Of a DNA stretch of 38,634 bases, positions 23,601 to 31,820 are shown one piece after another. Numbering within the stretch: the stretch's first letter is position 1; each line of letters starts with the position of its first letter. The notes beneath the pieces are model-generated. The model had not been told where the DNA came from and made no database searches. It worked only from the letters and a program-made list of their open reading frames with translations. The position numbers and the translations under genes are program-made. Origin of the DNA: Deltaproteobacteria bacterium (lineage in GTDB: Bacteria; Desulfobacterota; Desulfomonilia; UBA1062); assembly GCA_018434685.1 (NCBI GenBank), contig JAHDOV010000018.1, positions 1 to 38,634 of the forward strand. The letters run 5' to 3'.

Positions 23601-24916
23601 AGACGTTTAAGGGTGGCATTCATCCTCCAGAGGAAAAGGATCTTGTCAAAAACAATCCCATTGTCGATTTGCCCTTGAGCTCGGTCTTTTATGTGCTTGT
23701 TCAGCAGCACCTGGGTGCACCTGCAAAACCCATAGTGAAGCCCGGGGATGAGGTAAAGAAAGGCCAGCCACTCTCTGAGCCCCTGGGATTTGTCTCTGCG
23801 CCGGTACATGCCCCGACATCGGGCAAGGTAACGGCCATCGCCAAAAGGGTTCATCCGGTAACAGGGCTTCTGGCGCCCTGCATTGTTATCGAGGCGGACG
23901 GCAAGGATGAGTGGGTCGAGGGGCTGCCGCTGAATCGAGATCCTTTTACCATGAAGAAAGAGGAGCTCATGGGGGCCATTCAATCGGCAGGGATCGTTGG
24001 GATGGGCGGGGCGACATTCCCGACCCATGTCAAGCTGTCTCCCCCCAAAGAGAAGACCATAGATACCTTTATCGTCAATGGTGCAGAGTGCGAGCCATAT
24101 CTCTCCTCTGACCACAGGCTCATGCTCGAACAACCCGAGCGGGTGCTCAACGGTATGCGGATCGCCATGGGTATCCTCGGACTGAACAAGGGCATCCTGG
24201 CAATAGAAGCGAACAAGCCCGACGTCATAAAGATTATGGAGGAGAAGGCGCCGCCGGAGATCATGGTTGAACCGCTGAAGGTGAAATATCCTCAGGGCGC
24301 AGAAAAACAGCTCATCAACGCCATCACGGGGCGGGAAGTACCCTCCGGGGGCCTGCCCATGGATGTGGGTGCGGTTGTCCAGAATGCCGGGACATGTGCC
24401 GCGATATGGGATGCCTGTGCACATGGTATTCCCCTTATCGAGCGCATTACCTCGGTGACGGGCCGGGGCATCAAACACCCGAAGAACATACGTGTACGGG
24501 TGGGAACGCCGATACAGGAGGTCATTGATTTCTGTGGCGGGCTTACCGAAGCTGCAAAGATCATTTACGGCGGTCCCATGATGGGTATAGCCCAGTTCTC
24601 GGACCAGATCTCCATTATGAAGGGGACCTCCGGGGTGCTCGTCCTCACCGAGAAGGACACCAACATCTCCTGGTATTCGGGCTGTATATCCTGCGGGCGA
24701 TGTGTAGAGGCATGTCCCATGTGCCTGATCCCGTCGACATTGAGCAAGCTCGGAGAGAAGAGCATGTGGGAAATGGCGCTGGGTAATGATCTGCTGGATT
24801 GTGTCGAGTGCGGCAGCTGCACGTATGTGTGTCCTGCCAACCGGCCCATAGTCCATTTTGTCAAACATCTCAAAGCACTGCAACGCGCAGCGAATGCCAA
24901 GAAAAAAGGGGCATGA
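23597..24916 (+). CDS. rnfC: Rnf complex subunit C, NADH/FMN-binding
   Basis: The peripheral subunit carrying the NADH and FMN site, where ferredoxin electrons reach NAD+. The 439 residues start MKTFKGGIHPPEEKDL. Landmarks are the biotinyl/lipoyl-like segment (VSAPVHAPTSGKVTAI), a Rossmann-like region with GIVGMGGATFPTHVKL (about 131-147) and NGAECEPYLSSDHRLM, and GAEKQLINAITGREVPSGGLP. Two C-terminal [4Fe-4S] motifs follow (CISCGRCVEACP and CVECGSCTYVCP). An upstream in-frame extension to 23444 overlaps rnfB in another frame and is not real. ATG 23597 overlaps the rnfB TGA, with AGAGGA seven bases upstream. Confidence 0.97.
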   Translation: MKTFKGGIHPPEEKDLVKNNPIVDLPLSSVFYVLVQQHLGAPAKPIVKPGDEVKKGQPLSEPLGFVSAPVHAPTSGKVTAIAKRVHPVTGLLAPCIVIEADGKDEWVEGLPLNRDPFTMKKEELMGAIQSAGIVGMGGATFPTHVKLSPPKEKTIDTFIVNGAECEPYLSSDHRLMLEQPERVLNGMRIAMGILGLNKGILAIEANKPDVIKIMEEKAPPEIMVEPLKVKYPQGAEKQLINAITGREVPSGGLPMDVGAVVQNAGTCAAIWDACAHGIPLIERITSVTGRGIKHPKNIRVRVGTPIQEVIDFCGGLTEAAKIIYGGPMMGIAQFSDQISIMKGTSGVLVLTEKDTNISWYSGCISCGRCVEACPMCLIPSTLSKLGEKSMWEMALGNDLLDCVECGSCTYVCPANRPIVHFVKHLKALQRAANAKKKGA

Positions 24917-24917
24917 A

Positions 24918-25895
24918 ATGAAGGACCTATTTGTTTCCAGCTCTCCGCATATTCATTCACCCGAGGATACGCCATGGATAATGCGTCAGGTTATCTATGC
25001 GTTGATTCCGGGCGCACTTATCGGAGTGTATTTTTTTGGAATACCCGCTGTTACGGTAATCGCCGTAGCGGTTGTTTCCTGCGTGGTGGTGGAAGCCCTC
25101 TGGCAGAAGCTTACCGGGAAGGATATCACCATAGCCGACGGATCAGCCGTACTGACCGGCCTGCTCCTGGCGATGAATCTGCCCTCGGGTTCACCGTGGT
25201 GGCTTGTCTGCCTGGGTTCGCTCATTGCGATCATCGTCGGCAAACAGGTGTACGGGGGCCTCGGGAATAATCCGTTCAATCCGGCTCTGGTAGCCCGGGT
25301 GTTCCTCCTGATCTCATTCCCCGTACAGATGACGACGTGGCCTCAGCCGCGGTCGTTCTTCAGCCAGGCCGCCGACACGGTTACCGGGGCAACACCCCTG
25401 GGCGCCTTGAAGACTGCCATCTTTGAACACGGAACGGTCACTGCGGCCCCGCACCTCAACCTCATGGACCCCTTCCTCGGGAATATCGGCGGTTCGCTGG
25501 GAGAGATCTCAGCACTCGCATTGATCCTCGGGGGGATCTACCTGATCGTCAGAAAGGTCATCAGTTGGCATATCCCGGTGTGCTATATCGGTTCTGTTGC
25601 TGTCATGACCGGTATTTTCTGGTTCATTAATCCGAACATGTACGCAGACCCAGCCTTTCACCTCATTTCCGGTGGATTGATGCTGGGAGCATTCTTCATG
25701 GCAACCGATATGGTTACCACTCCCATCACGAACAAGGGAAAGATCGTGTTCGCCATCGGCTGCGGCGTGATAACCGTTATCATTAGGCTCTGGGGTGGAT
25801 ATCCTGAGGGTGTCTCGTTTGCAATTCTCATCATGAACGCCCTGGTCCCATTGATCAACAAGGCAACAAAGCCAGGGAAGTTTGGAGCTGTATGA
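24918..25895 (+). CDS. rnfD: Rnf complex subunit D, flavinylated membrane subunit
   Basis: A membrane subunit of 325 residues with about eight to ten helices, carrying a covalently bound FMN. The flavinylation site is visible as TVTGATPLG (about residues 150-158), the Thr in SGAT-type motifs being the attachment point. Other landmarks are ITIADGSAVLTGLLLAMNLP (about 69-88) and the GNNPFNPALVARVFLL stretch (about 115-130). ATG 24918 is one base after the rnfC stop, with an AAAAAAGGGG purine run upstream. The frame open to 24858 overlaps rnfC and is rejected. The stop overlaps the rnfG start. Confidence 0.96.
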   Translation: MKDLFVSSSPHIHSPEDTPWIMRQVIYALIPGALIGVYFFGIPAVTVIAVAVVSCVVVEALWQKLTGKDITIADGSAVLTGLLLAMNLPSGSPWWLVCLGSLIAIIVGKQVYGGLGNNPFNPALVARVFLLISFPVQMTTWPQPRSFFSQAADTVTGATPLGALKTAIFEHGTVTAAPHLNLMDPFLGNIGGSLGEISALALILGGIYLIVRKVISWHIPVCYIGSVAVMTGIFWFINPNMYADPAFHLISGGLMLGAFFMATDMVTTPITNKGKIVFAIGCGVITVIIRLWGGYPEGVSFAILIMNALVPLINKATKPGKFGAV

Positions 25896-26470
25896 TGAAA
25901 GAGATCATAAGACTTACAGTGGTGCTGACGTTTGTGTGCATGGTGGCCGGGCTCATTCTTTCCTATGTGAATTCAGCAACCATGGAGGCGCGGGCATACC
26001 AGGACAGGCTGGAGCTTCTCAATGCCCTGAACATGGTCCTGCCCGAACACGACAATGAGGCCGACAAGGACGTGGTGGATGTGGCCGGGACAACCTATTA
26101 TCTCGCGAAGAAAGACGGGGTCATCAATGGCGTGGCCTTCAAGACCTCTACAGAAAAGGGCTACAGCGGGTTGATCGAGATTATCGTCGGCGTGGAAAAT
26201 GACGGAAAGATCATAGGCATAGGAATCCTTTCCCAGAAAGAGACCCCGGGTCTGGGTTCAAAGATCGACGAGGGGTGGTTTAAAGACCAGTACAAGGGCA
26301 AAACCCTGGAAAGTGCCAAGTGGGCGGTCAAGAAAGATGGCGGCGACTTTGATCAGATCTCAGGCGCGACCATATCGCCCAGGGCTGTAACCGGTGCAGT
26401 CAAAGATGGCTTGACCATGTATGCACAGAACAAGGTGCAGATACTTGGAGGCAGCAATGTCGTTCAGTAA
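25892..26470 (+). CDS. rnfG: Rnf complex subunit G, flavinylated
   Basis: A 192-residue subunit with one N-terminal membrane helix (about 6-27) and an extracytoplasmic FMN-binding domain. The covalent FMN site is SGATISPRAVTGAV (about 154-167). The region GIGILSQKETPGLGSKID (about 108-125) is typical. FMN here is attached by the flavin transferase ApbE; no apbE gene lies in this window. The first ATG (25892) overlaps the rnfD stop and a second ATG follows at 25895; either could be used. The 3' end overlaps rnfE by 14 bases, indicating coupled translation. Confidence 0.95.
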   Translation: MMKEIIRLTVVLTFVCMVAGLILSYVNSATMEARAYQDRLELLNALNMVLPEHDNEADKDVVDVAGTTYYLAKKDGVINGVAFKTSTEKGYSGLIEIIVGVENDGKIIGIGILSQKETPGLGSKIDEGWFKDQYKGKTLESAKWAVKKDGGDFDQISGATISPRAVTGAVKDGLTMYAQNKVQILGGSNVVQ

Positions 26471-27044
26471 GGAACTCGTAAAAGGGATTTGGAGAGAGAA
26501 CCCGGTTTTTATCCTCGTGCTCGGGATGTGTCCTGTGCTCGCTGTCAGCACGTCGGCAATGAACGGACTCGGTATGGGTGTGGCTGCCACGTTCGTGCTG
26601 CTGTGCTCCAATGCCGTCATATCGCTCATCCGGTCCGTTGTGCCTGACCGCGTGAGGATTCCCGTATTCATAGTGGTTATCGCCTCGTTCGTGACCGTGG
26701 TCGATCTGGTCATGAGCGGTTATTTCAGGAGCCTTCACCACTCGTTGGGGCTTTTCATCCCGCTGATCGTGGTGAACTGTATCATCCTCGGCAGGGCAGA
26801 AGCCTTTGCATCCAAGAATTCGATATTCCACTCCATTGCGGACGGAATCGGCATGGGTGCCGGTTTCACCCTTGCGCTGGTCATTCTCGGCAGCATCAGG
26901 GAACTCTTTGGAAACGGGACTATCTTCAATCTGCCGTTGCTTGGGGCTGGTTATGAACCTATTCTCGTCATGATCCTCCCGCCCGGAGCGTTCTTGACTC
27001 TCGGCCTTCTGACCGGGGTTTTCGCAGCTTTAGAGAAAAAATAG
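26457..27044 (+). CDS. rnfE: Rnf complex subunit E
   Basis: An integral membrane subunit homologous to RnfA and paired with it in the membrane. The 195 residues begin MSFSKELVKGIWRENPVFILVLGMCPVLAVSTSA, the standard RnfE N-terminus with the conserved Cys. A matching GLFIPLIVVNCIILGRAEAFASKNS motif (about 98-122) and DGIGMGAGFTLAL follow. GGAGG lies five bases before ATG 26457, which is internal to the end of rnfG. A frame open from 26421 is rejected for lack of a site. It closes the six-gene rnf set. The gap to nfnA is only 20 bases, so transcription probably continues. Confidence 0.96.
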   Translation: MSFSKELVKGIWRENPVFILVLGMCPVLAVSTSAMNGLGMGVAATFVLLCSNAVISLIRSVVPDRVRIPVFIVVIASFVTVVDLVMSGYFRSLHHSLGLFIPLIVVNCIILGRAEAFASKNSIFHSIADGIGMGAGFTLALVILGSIRELFGNGTIFNLPLLGAGYEPILVMILPPGAFLTLGLLTGVFAALEKK

Positions 27045-27064
27045 ATCGAAAGGATGGATAAAGT

Positions 27065-27919
27065 ATGTCAGCCAGGATCTTAGAAAAAGAACAATTATCA
27101 GACAATGTGTTTAAACTGGTCTTAGATACCCCTAAGATCGCGAAGAAACGTAAAGCTGGCCAGTTTGTCGTGCTCAGGATCCATGAGGAAGGTGAGCGAG
27201 TCCCTCTGACCATCGCCGATGCCGATGCTGAAAAGGGTACTCTGACCATCATCTTCCAGGTGGTTGGGAAAAGTACGACACATCTGTCCGAGATGAACGT
27301 TGGTGACGAACTGCTGGACCTCGTAGGCCCATTGGGGAAGGCCACTCACGTCGATAAGCTCGGCACCGTGGCATGCATCGGCGGTGGTGTCGGTGTTGCC
27401 CCTGTCTATCCCATTACCGAGGCCATGAAACATGCCGGGAATCACATCATCTCCATCATCGGTGCACGGGACAAGAACCTCATCATCATGGAAGACGAGA
27501 TGAAGGCCGTCTCCGACGAGATCATCGTGACCACGGATGACGGGTCATACGGCTTTCATGGTTTTGTGAGTCAGGCACTCGAAGAGAAATATCTCCTGCC
27601 GGGCAAGAAGATCGACCTGGTCGTGGCAATTGGGCCGGTTCCCATGATGAGGGCCGTTTGTGACGTTACGAAGAAATACAACATCCCCACCGTTGTATCC
27701 CTGAATTCCATCATGGTGGATGCAACCGGGATGTGTGGTGCGTGCCGTGTCTCTGTCGGCGGAAAGACAAAGTTCGTCTGCGTGGATGGTCCGGAATTTG
27801 ACGGCCACCAGGTCGATTTCAGAGAGCTTATAGACAGGCAGCGCATTTATTTGACCGAAGAGAAAGAATGTATGAACCACTTCTGTACCTGCAAACAACA
27901 CGGAAAGGGGGCACTCTAA
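27065..27919 (+). CDS. nfnA: NfnA-type transhydrogenase small subunit (FAD, 2Fe-2S)
   Basis: The small subunit of NADH-dependent ferredoxin:NADP+ oxidoreductase (NfnAB), also annotated as sulfide dehydrogenase or dihydroorotate-dehydrogenase electron-transfer type. The 284 residues comprise an FAD domain (RVPLTIADAD, about 45-54), an NAD domain (CIGGGVGVAPVYPITEAM, about 105-122) and a C-terminal [2Fe-2S] site (VDATGMCGACRVSVGGKTKFVCVDGPEF, about 218-245) with the Asp/Cys ligand pattern of NfnA. It is predicted soluble. AAGGATGG precedes ATG. With the next gene it forms the bifurcating enzyme linking NADH, NADPH and ferredoxin. Sulfide dehydrogenase activity remains an alternative. Confidence 0.94.
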   Translation: MSARILEKEQLSDNVFKLVLDTPKIAKKRKAGQFVVLRIHEEGERVPLTIADADAEKGTLTIIFQVVGKSTTHLSEMNVGDELLDLVGPLGKATHVDKLGTVACIGGGVGVAPVYPITEAMKHAGNHIISIIGARDKNLIIMEDEMKAVSDEIIVTTDDGSYGFHGFVSQALEEKYLLPGKKIDLVVAIGPVPMMRAVCDVTKKYNIPTVVSLNSIMVDATGMCGACRVSVGGKTKFVCVDGPEFDGHQVDFRELIDRQRIYLTEEKECMNHFCTCKQHGKGAL

Positions 27920-27920
27920 T

Positions 27921-29324
27921 ATGGAAATGAAAGAAAGACTGAAGATTCCTCGCCAGCCGATGCCTGAACAGGAAGCCAAGGTACGGGCACGCAACTTTGA
28001 GGAGGTTCCTCTTGGATATACACCGGAAACTGCAAAGCTGGAGGCGCTCAGGTGCATTCAGTGCAAGACCCCTGCCTGTGTTGAAGGGTGTCCGGTGGAA
28101 ATCGATATCCCCGGTTTCATCGCCCTGGTTGCCGAGGGGGATTTTATCGGAGCTGCTAAGAAGATAAAGGAAACCAATGCACTGCCTGCGGTATGCGGCA
28201 GGGTGTGCCCCCAGGAAAGCCAGTGCGAAATACTGTGCGTACGCGGCAAGAAGGCAGAACCCGTTGCCGTCGGCCGGCTCGAACGGTTTGTCGCCGATTA
28301 TGAGAGAGCCCAGGGAGCGGTTTCCATTCCCAAGATCGCTGCATCTACCGGGAAAAAGATCGCCATTGTCGGGTCTGGACCTGCCGGTCTCGCGGTTGCC
28401 GGCGATCTTATCAAACTCGGCCATGACGTGACGATATTTGAGGCGCTGCATAAAACCGGCGGAGTTCTGGTTTATGGAATTCCTGAATTCAGGCTCCCCA
28501 AGTCCATTGTTGAGGCTGAGGTTGATTATCTCAAGAAGATGGGGGTTAAGGTTGCTACCTCTCACGTGATCGGGAAGATAGCCACGGTTGATGAGCTCTT
28601 CGAAGAGGGGTTTGATGCCATTTTCCTCGGTACCGGTGCAGGAGCACCCTCCTTCATGAACATCCCCGGCGAGAATCTCAATGGCGTCTATTCAGCGAAC
28701 GAGTACCTTACCAGGTCGAACCTCATGAAGGCCTACCGGTTCCCTGAGTACGATACACCCATTGTCAGGGGCAAGAACGTGGCAGTTGTCGGAGGCGGCA
28801 ATGTGGCCATGGATGCAGCGCGAACGGCTATGAGACTCGGCGCAGACAACGTCTACCTGGTCTACAGACGTTCACGGCAGGAGATGCCTGCCAGGATCGA
28901 AGAGGTCCATCATGCCGAGGAAGAGGGCATTCAGCTCAATCTCCTCACGACCCCCATCAAGTACATCGGAGATGAGAAGGGCTGGGTAAAGGCCATGGAA
29001 TGCCTGCGCATGGAGCTCGGCGAGCCCGATGCCTCGGGGAGAAGACGGCCGGTTCCTGTCGAAGGCAGCGAGTTCATCTGGGATGTGGATACCGTGGTCG
29101 TGGCCATCGGTTCCGGAGCCAATCCCCTTGTTCAGGAGACGACGCCCGGTCTTGCGACCAACAAGTGGAACAACATCGTGGCCGACGAAGAGACCGGACA
29201 GACATCACGTGAAGGCGTCTTTGCCGGTGGCGATATTGTCACTGGTGCTGCCACGGTCATCCTTGCCATGGGGGCAGGTCGTAAAGCTGCGAAGGCGATG
29301 CATGAATATGTGATGTCCAAGTAG
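27921..29324 (+). CDS. nfnB: NfnB-type transhydrogenase large subunit (GltD-like)
   Basis: The large flavoprotein subunit of NfnAB, related to the small subunit of glutamate synthase and often called gltA. The 467 residues include N-terminal [4Fe-4S] motifs (CIQCKTPACVEGCP, about 45-58; CGRVCPQESQCEILC, about 92-106), an FAD Rossmann motif (IVGSGPAGLAVAGDL, about 148-162) and an NADPH Rossmann motif (VVGGGNVAMDAARTA, about 288-302). It closes with AGGDIVTGAATVILAMGAGR. It starts one base after nfnA and has a G-rich ribosome site. Its partner being nfnA rather than a glutamate synthase large subunit argues for Nfn function. Confidence 0.95.
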   Translation: MEMKERLKIPRQPMPEQEAKVRARNFEEVPLGYTPETAKLEALRCIQCKTPACVEGCPVEIDIPGFIALVAEGDFIGAAKKIKETNALPAVCGRVCPQESQCEILCVRGKKAEPVAVGRLERFVADYERAQGAVSIPKIAASTGKKIAIVGSGPAGLAVAGDLIKLGHDVTIFEALHKTGGVLVYGIPEFRLPKSIVEAEVDYLKKMGVKVATSHVIGKIATVDELFEEGFDAIFLGTGAGAPSFMNIPGENLNGVYSANEYLTRSNLMKAYRFPEYDTPIVRGKNVAVVGGGNVAMDAARTAMRLGADNVYLVYRRSRQEMPARIEEVHHAEEEGIQLNLLTTPIKYIGDEKGWVKAMECLRMELGEPDASGRRRPVPVEGSEFIWDVDTVVVAIGSGANPLVQETTPGLATNKWNNIVADEETGQTSREGVFAGGDIVTGAATVILAMGAGRKAAKAMHEYVMSK

Positions 29325-29352
29325 TATAGAGTATGATAGTAAAGGAGAACAT

Positions 29353-29718
29353 ATGACCCTCGCAGAGATTAAGAATCTTTTGGATGCAGATGTGATCGTT
29401 GGAGACGACATGCTGGGCATGGAACTCGAGGCCGGGTTCGCCGCAGATCTCATGAGCGATGTACTCGCATTCGCAAAAGAGGGGTCAATTCTCCTGACAG
29501 GACTCACAAACCCGCTGGTTATCCGAACAGCCGAGACGCTGGATCTCAGAGCGATTATCTTCGTGCGGGGGAAACGTCCGTCGGCTGATGCGGTAAAACT
29601 TGCACGGGAAAAGAACATCGCCCTTTTGGGGACGAGATATATCCTGTTTGAATCCTGCGGCAGGCTCTTCAGCGCAGGAATGAGGGGTTCGATACAGAAG
29701 GTGGGTGAAGCATCCTAA
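29353..29718 (+). CDS. DRTGG-domain-like protein
   Basis: A 121-residue soluble protein resembling the stand-alone DRTGG-domain proteins found near hydrogenase and electron-bifurcation genes of anaerobes. Its pattern is MTLAEIKNLLDADVIVGDD, GFAADLMSDVLAFAKEGSILLTG and LRAIIFVRGKRPSADAVKLAREKNIALLGTRYILFESCGRLFSAGM. The literal DRTGG tetrad is not seen; the match is to the overall pattern, recognised from memory. Its role is unknown, perhaps regulatory, since the domain also occurs with CBS domains and HprK-like proteins. AAAGGAG lies five bases before ATG, 28 bases after nfnB. It ends the rnf-nfn operon and its stop codon lies in a strong hairpin. Confidence 0.8.
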   Translation: MTLAEIKNLLDADVIVGDDMLGMELEAGFAADLMSDVLAFAKEGSILLTGLTNPLVIRTAETLDLRAIIFVRGKRPSADAVKLAREKNIALLGTRYILFESCGRLFSAGMRGSIQKVGEAS

Positions 29719-29738
29719 AGGGGATGATTCACCCACCC
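29700..29738 (+). terminator. Hairpin spanning the end of the rnf-nfn operon
   Basis: GGTGGGTGAA (29700-29709) pairs with TTCACCCACC (29728-29737), with an inner CATCC/GGATG stem after one G-A mismatch. The TAA stop (29716-29718) lies in the loop. The following tract (CATCTTCCTTCATG) is pyrimidine-rich but not a clean T-run, so it may terminate or mainly protect the mRNA 3' end. Confidence 0.6.
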
Positions 29739-29832
29739 ATCTTCCTTCATGTCTTCACATCCGATGCAGGGACACTCTCTGCATCGGTTCTATCCGATTC
29801 AACTCTAACCGAGATCTCCGTTCCTTCTCTGT

Positions 29833-29861
29833 TTGCAAATTAAAGCTTAAGTTGGTATACT
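29833..29861 (+). promoter_or_regulatory. Sigma-70-type promoter of the flagellar accessory operon
   Basis: TTGCAA (29833-29838), a 17-base spacer and TATACT (29856-29861) form a strong housekeeping promoter about 33 bases before the first gene. No sigma-28 or sigma-54 signature was seen here. Confidence 0.65.
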
Positions 29862-29894
29862 GCAGGGACGATAAGAAAGGGCAGAGGTGTATGA

Positions 29895-30203
29895 ATGGCA
29901 GGGGCATCGGATATATCGACCATACTATCCCAGGCCGGCAGGATTGAGAAGATCAATCAGAGCCCTTTTGTTCAGTCCGAAGTGACGAAACAGATCCTCA
30001 CGGAAGAGGAAGCACGGGAAAGGCTCCGGAAGAACAGGGAAGTGAATGAGTCGAAAAAGACACAGGAAACAGCGATAAAAGACCGGGAGAAGGGAAGCGC
30101 CAGGCAGGAGAGACGACGTGCGCCACATGACCAGCAACGCACCTCTCCGGAAGATGATCAGGGCACAACAGGAATAAAGCACATCATCGATGTGGTGGTA
30201 TAG
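29895..30203 (+). CDS. Small hydrophilic hypothetical protein
   Basis: An unrecognised 102-residue protein. The N-terminus (MAGASDISTILSQAGRIEKINQS) is followed by a very charged, Arg/Lys/Glu/Gln-rich stretch that is probably helical or disordered, ending GTTGIKHIIDVVV. GAGG lies seven bases before ATG 29895. It is first in a four-gene unit with DUF2802-like, FliK-like and FlhB-C-like genes and is separated from the second only by CAT after its stop, so a flagellar or export-related role is plausible by context alone. Confidence 0.7.
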   Translation: MAGASDISTILSQAGRIEKINQSPFVQSEVTKQILTEEEARERLRKNREVNESKKTQETAIKDREKGSARQERRRAPHDQQRTSPEDDQGTTGIKHIIDVVV

Positions 30204-30206
30204 GCA

Positions 30207-30635
30207 TTGGATCCAACAAAGACTCTGCTGATTGTCCAGGTAGCTGTGCAGATCATTCTGCTCGGGTTTGTCGCATTTTTCATCGTGCTTGAAAAAAAAC
30301 GGAAGCTCCCCACATCCGTACTGGATGAACTCAAGAATGTAGTCAGGGAAACCCAGAACCTCTCCGAGAGTTTTCATGAACAGGTGGAGAAGAAGATCGA
30401 GATCGTCTCGAAGATAATGAGCGAACTCGATGCGAAGATCCATGATGCGGAAAGAGCGATCAGCGGAATTGAAAAGTCTTTTCTGAAAACCTCCCAGTCC
30501 CGGGCCTATACACAGGAAGATGTGCTGAAACTCGACAGGGGGGGATTCGACCCCATTGATATCTCCCGGATTACCGGTATTCCCGTCGGGGAAATTCAAC
30601 TCATGATCAAGGTGAAAGACCACGATAAGCCCTGA
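30207..30635 (+). CDS. DUF2802-like membrane-anchored coiled-coil protein
   Basis: A 142-residue protein starting at TTG 30207, since no in-frame ATG occurs until residue 71 and the upstream stop ends at 30203. A single N-terminal membrane helix (LIVQVAVQIILLGFVAFFIVL, about 8-28) is followed by a long charged helix (about 38-95). A C-terminal segment (LDRGGFDPIDISRITGIPVGEIQLMIKV) resembles a helix-turn-helix-like motif typical of DUF2802 proteins near flagellar genes. The GGTGGT upstream is a weak ribosome site, so translation may be coupled. Its function is unknown. The pairing with FliK- and FlhB-like genes suggests flagellum-related work at the membrane. Confidence 0.75.
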   Translation: MDPTKTLLIVQVAVQIILLGFVAFFIVLEKKRKLPTSVLDELKNVVRETQNLSESFHEQVEKKIEIVSKIMSELDAKIHDAERAISGIEKSFLKTSQSRAYTQEDVLKLDRGGFDPIDISRITGIPVGEIQLMIKVKDHDKP

Positions 30636-30640
30636 TTTCA

Positions 30641-31402
30641 ATGCAGATAATACCCGGAGTGATCACCTCAGACAGTATCGTCGTAAGTCAAAAGGTCCCC
30701 GCTGTCTCTGTCGGGAGCACCCTGATAGCGACGGTCCTGTCCAGGCCAAAGGGCGGTTTCGTCTTCGTGTCGCTGTTTGGCAGGCGCGTTCTCGTTGAAA
30801 CGAGCCTGTCTCTGCAGAAAGGGCAGGTGCTCAATCTGAAGGTTCATGCATTGAACCCGAAGATCGTCCTGAAACCCGTCGAGCAGGGAGGGGAAACCAG
30901 GGTGCCCTCAATCAAAATGGGGGACCTTGTTCAGGGCCTTGTGGGATCACTGGGCAAGGGACCTCTGGAGTCGTTCACAGCCGGGGAGATTATCAGGGCG
31001 CTGGTCGAGCACGCTCCTCAGGAGGAGGCATTGCCCCAGTTCATCTCAGCGCTCATGGAGCAGGTGCATAACCATCCCCAGGCCCTCGCCTATTTCTTCG
31101 TGCCCTTTGTGGAAAGAGATTCCCAGGGACATGCCCGGGTTTCAATCGACAGGCAGGATGATACCTACACCATCAGTTTCGAGATTTCTACCGATCACCT
31201 CGGGGAGATCGAATGCACGGCACGGCTCCAGGAAAAGATCGATGTCGAGTTGAGAACCTCTTCTGAAGAAACGGCAGGATTCCTTCGGGAACATATCCAG
31301 GATCTGAGCGCCGGCCTCGAGCACTTCGGGGTTCGCTCGTGCGAGGTGATTGTGAGCAGGCTCGGCGACCCTGCCCTTAAGGGTGTGGATGTGCTGGTAT
31401 GA
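30641..31402 (+). CDS. FliK-like (hook-length control C-domain) protein
   Basis: A 253-residue protein. The last ~90 residues match the flagellar hook-length control C-terminal fold: DTYTISFEISTDHLGEIECTARLQ, then VELRTSSEETAGFLREHIQDLSAGLEHFGVRSCEVIV. The first ~75 residues look beta-rich (VGSTLIATVLSRPKGGFVFVSLFGRRVLVETSLSL). It is shorter than true FliK, which has a long N-terminal ruler, so it probably does not measure hook length. It resembles the YlqG-type proteins encoded beside an FlhB C-domain gene in Bacillus. The ribosome site is weak. The stop overlaps the next ATG (ATGA). Confidence 0.82.
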   Translation: MQIIPGVITSDSIVVSQKVPAVSVGSTLIATVLSRPKGGFVFVSLFGRRVLVETSLSLQKGQVLNLKVHALNPKIVLKPVEQGGETRVPSIKMGDLVQGLVGSLGKGPLESFTAGEIIRALVEHAPQEEALPQFISALMEQVHNHPQALAYFFVPFVERDSQGHARVSIDRQDDTYTISFEISTDHLGEIECTARLQEKIDVELRTSSEETAGFLREHIQDLSAGLEHFGVRSCEVIVSRLGDPALKGVDVLV

Positions 31403-31674
31403 GAAAGAAAGACGATACACCAAAGGCAGTAGCGCTGCAGTACAGACGCGGTCAGGACAGGGCACCAAGGGTGACCGCACGGGGCAGGGGTGCCCTCGCG
31501 GAAAAGATCCTGGCCCTCGCGCGCGAGCACCGTATCCCCGTACAACAGGACCGGGAACTGCTCGATGCGCTGTACCGCCTGGAGATAAATGAAGAGATCC
31601 CCGAGGAGCTCTACCGGGTCGTGGCAGAGATCCTCGCCTTCGTGTACCGGATGAACAAGCTCAAAGGTGCCTGA
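31399..31674 (+). CDS. FlhB C-terminal-domain homologue (YlqH-like)
   Basis: A 91-residue protein equal to the cytoplasmic C-domain of the flagellar export switch FlhB without its membrane part. KAVALQYRRGQDRAPRVTARGRG and IPVQQDRELLDALYRLEINEEIPEELYRVVAEILAFVYRMN match FlhB closely. The autocleavage motif NPTH is absent, because the protein begins after that point. It therefore could mimic or replace the cleaved C-fragment, or modulate export specificity; this is inference. The ATG overlaps the FliK-like stop. Stand-alone FlhB-C proteins are known in Bacillus (YlqH), also beside a FliK-like gene. Confidence 0.9.
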   Translation: MRKKDDTPKAVALQYRRGQDRAPRVTARGRGALAEKILALAREHRIPVQQDRELLDALYRLEINEEIPEELYRVVAEILAFVYRMNKLKGA

Positions 31675-31820
31675 CCCGGTTCGTGGCTGTGTCTTCATGC
31701 GCTCAGAGGGATATCATCTTCTTTCTGGGCCGCGCAGGAAAACCAGTTGCGATAAGGATGCGAGACGACTCCATGTCCGGGTAATTCTCCCCAGGAGAGC
31801 AGGGACCTCATGGAGGTGCT

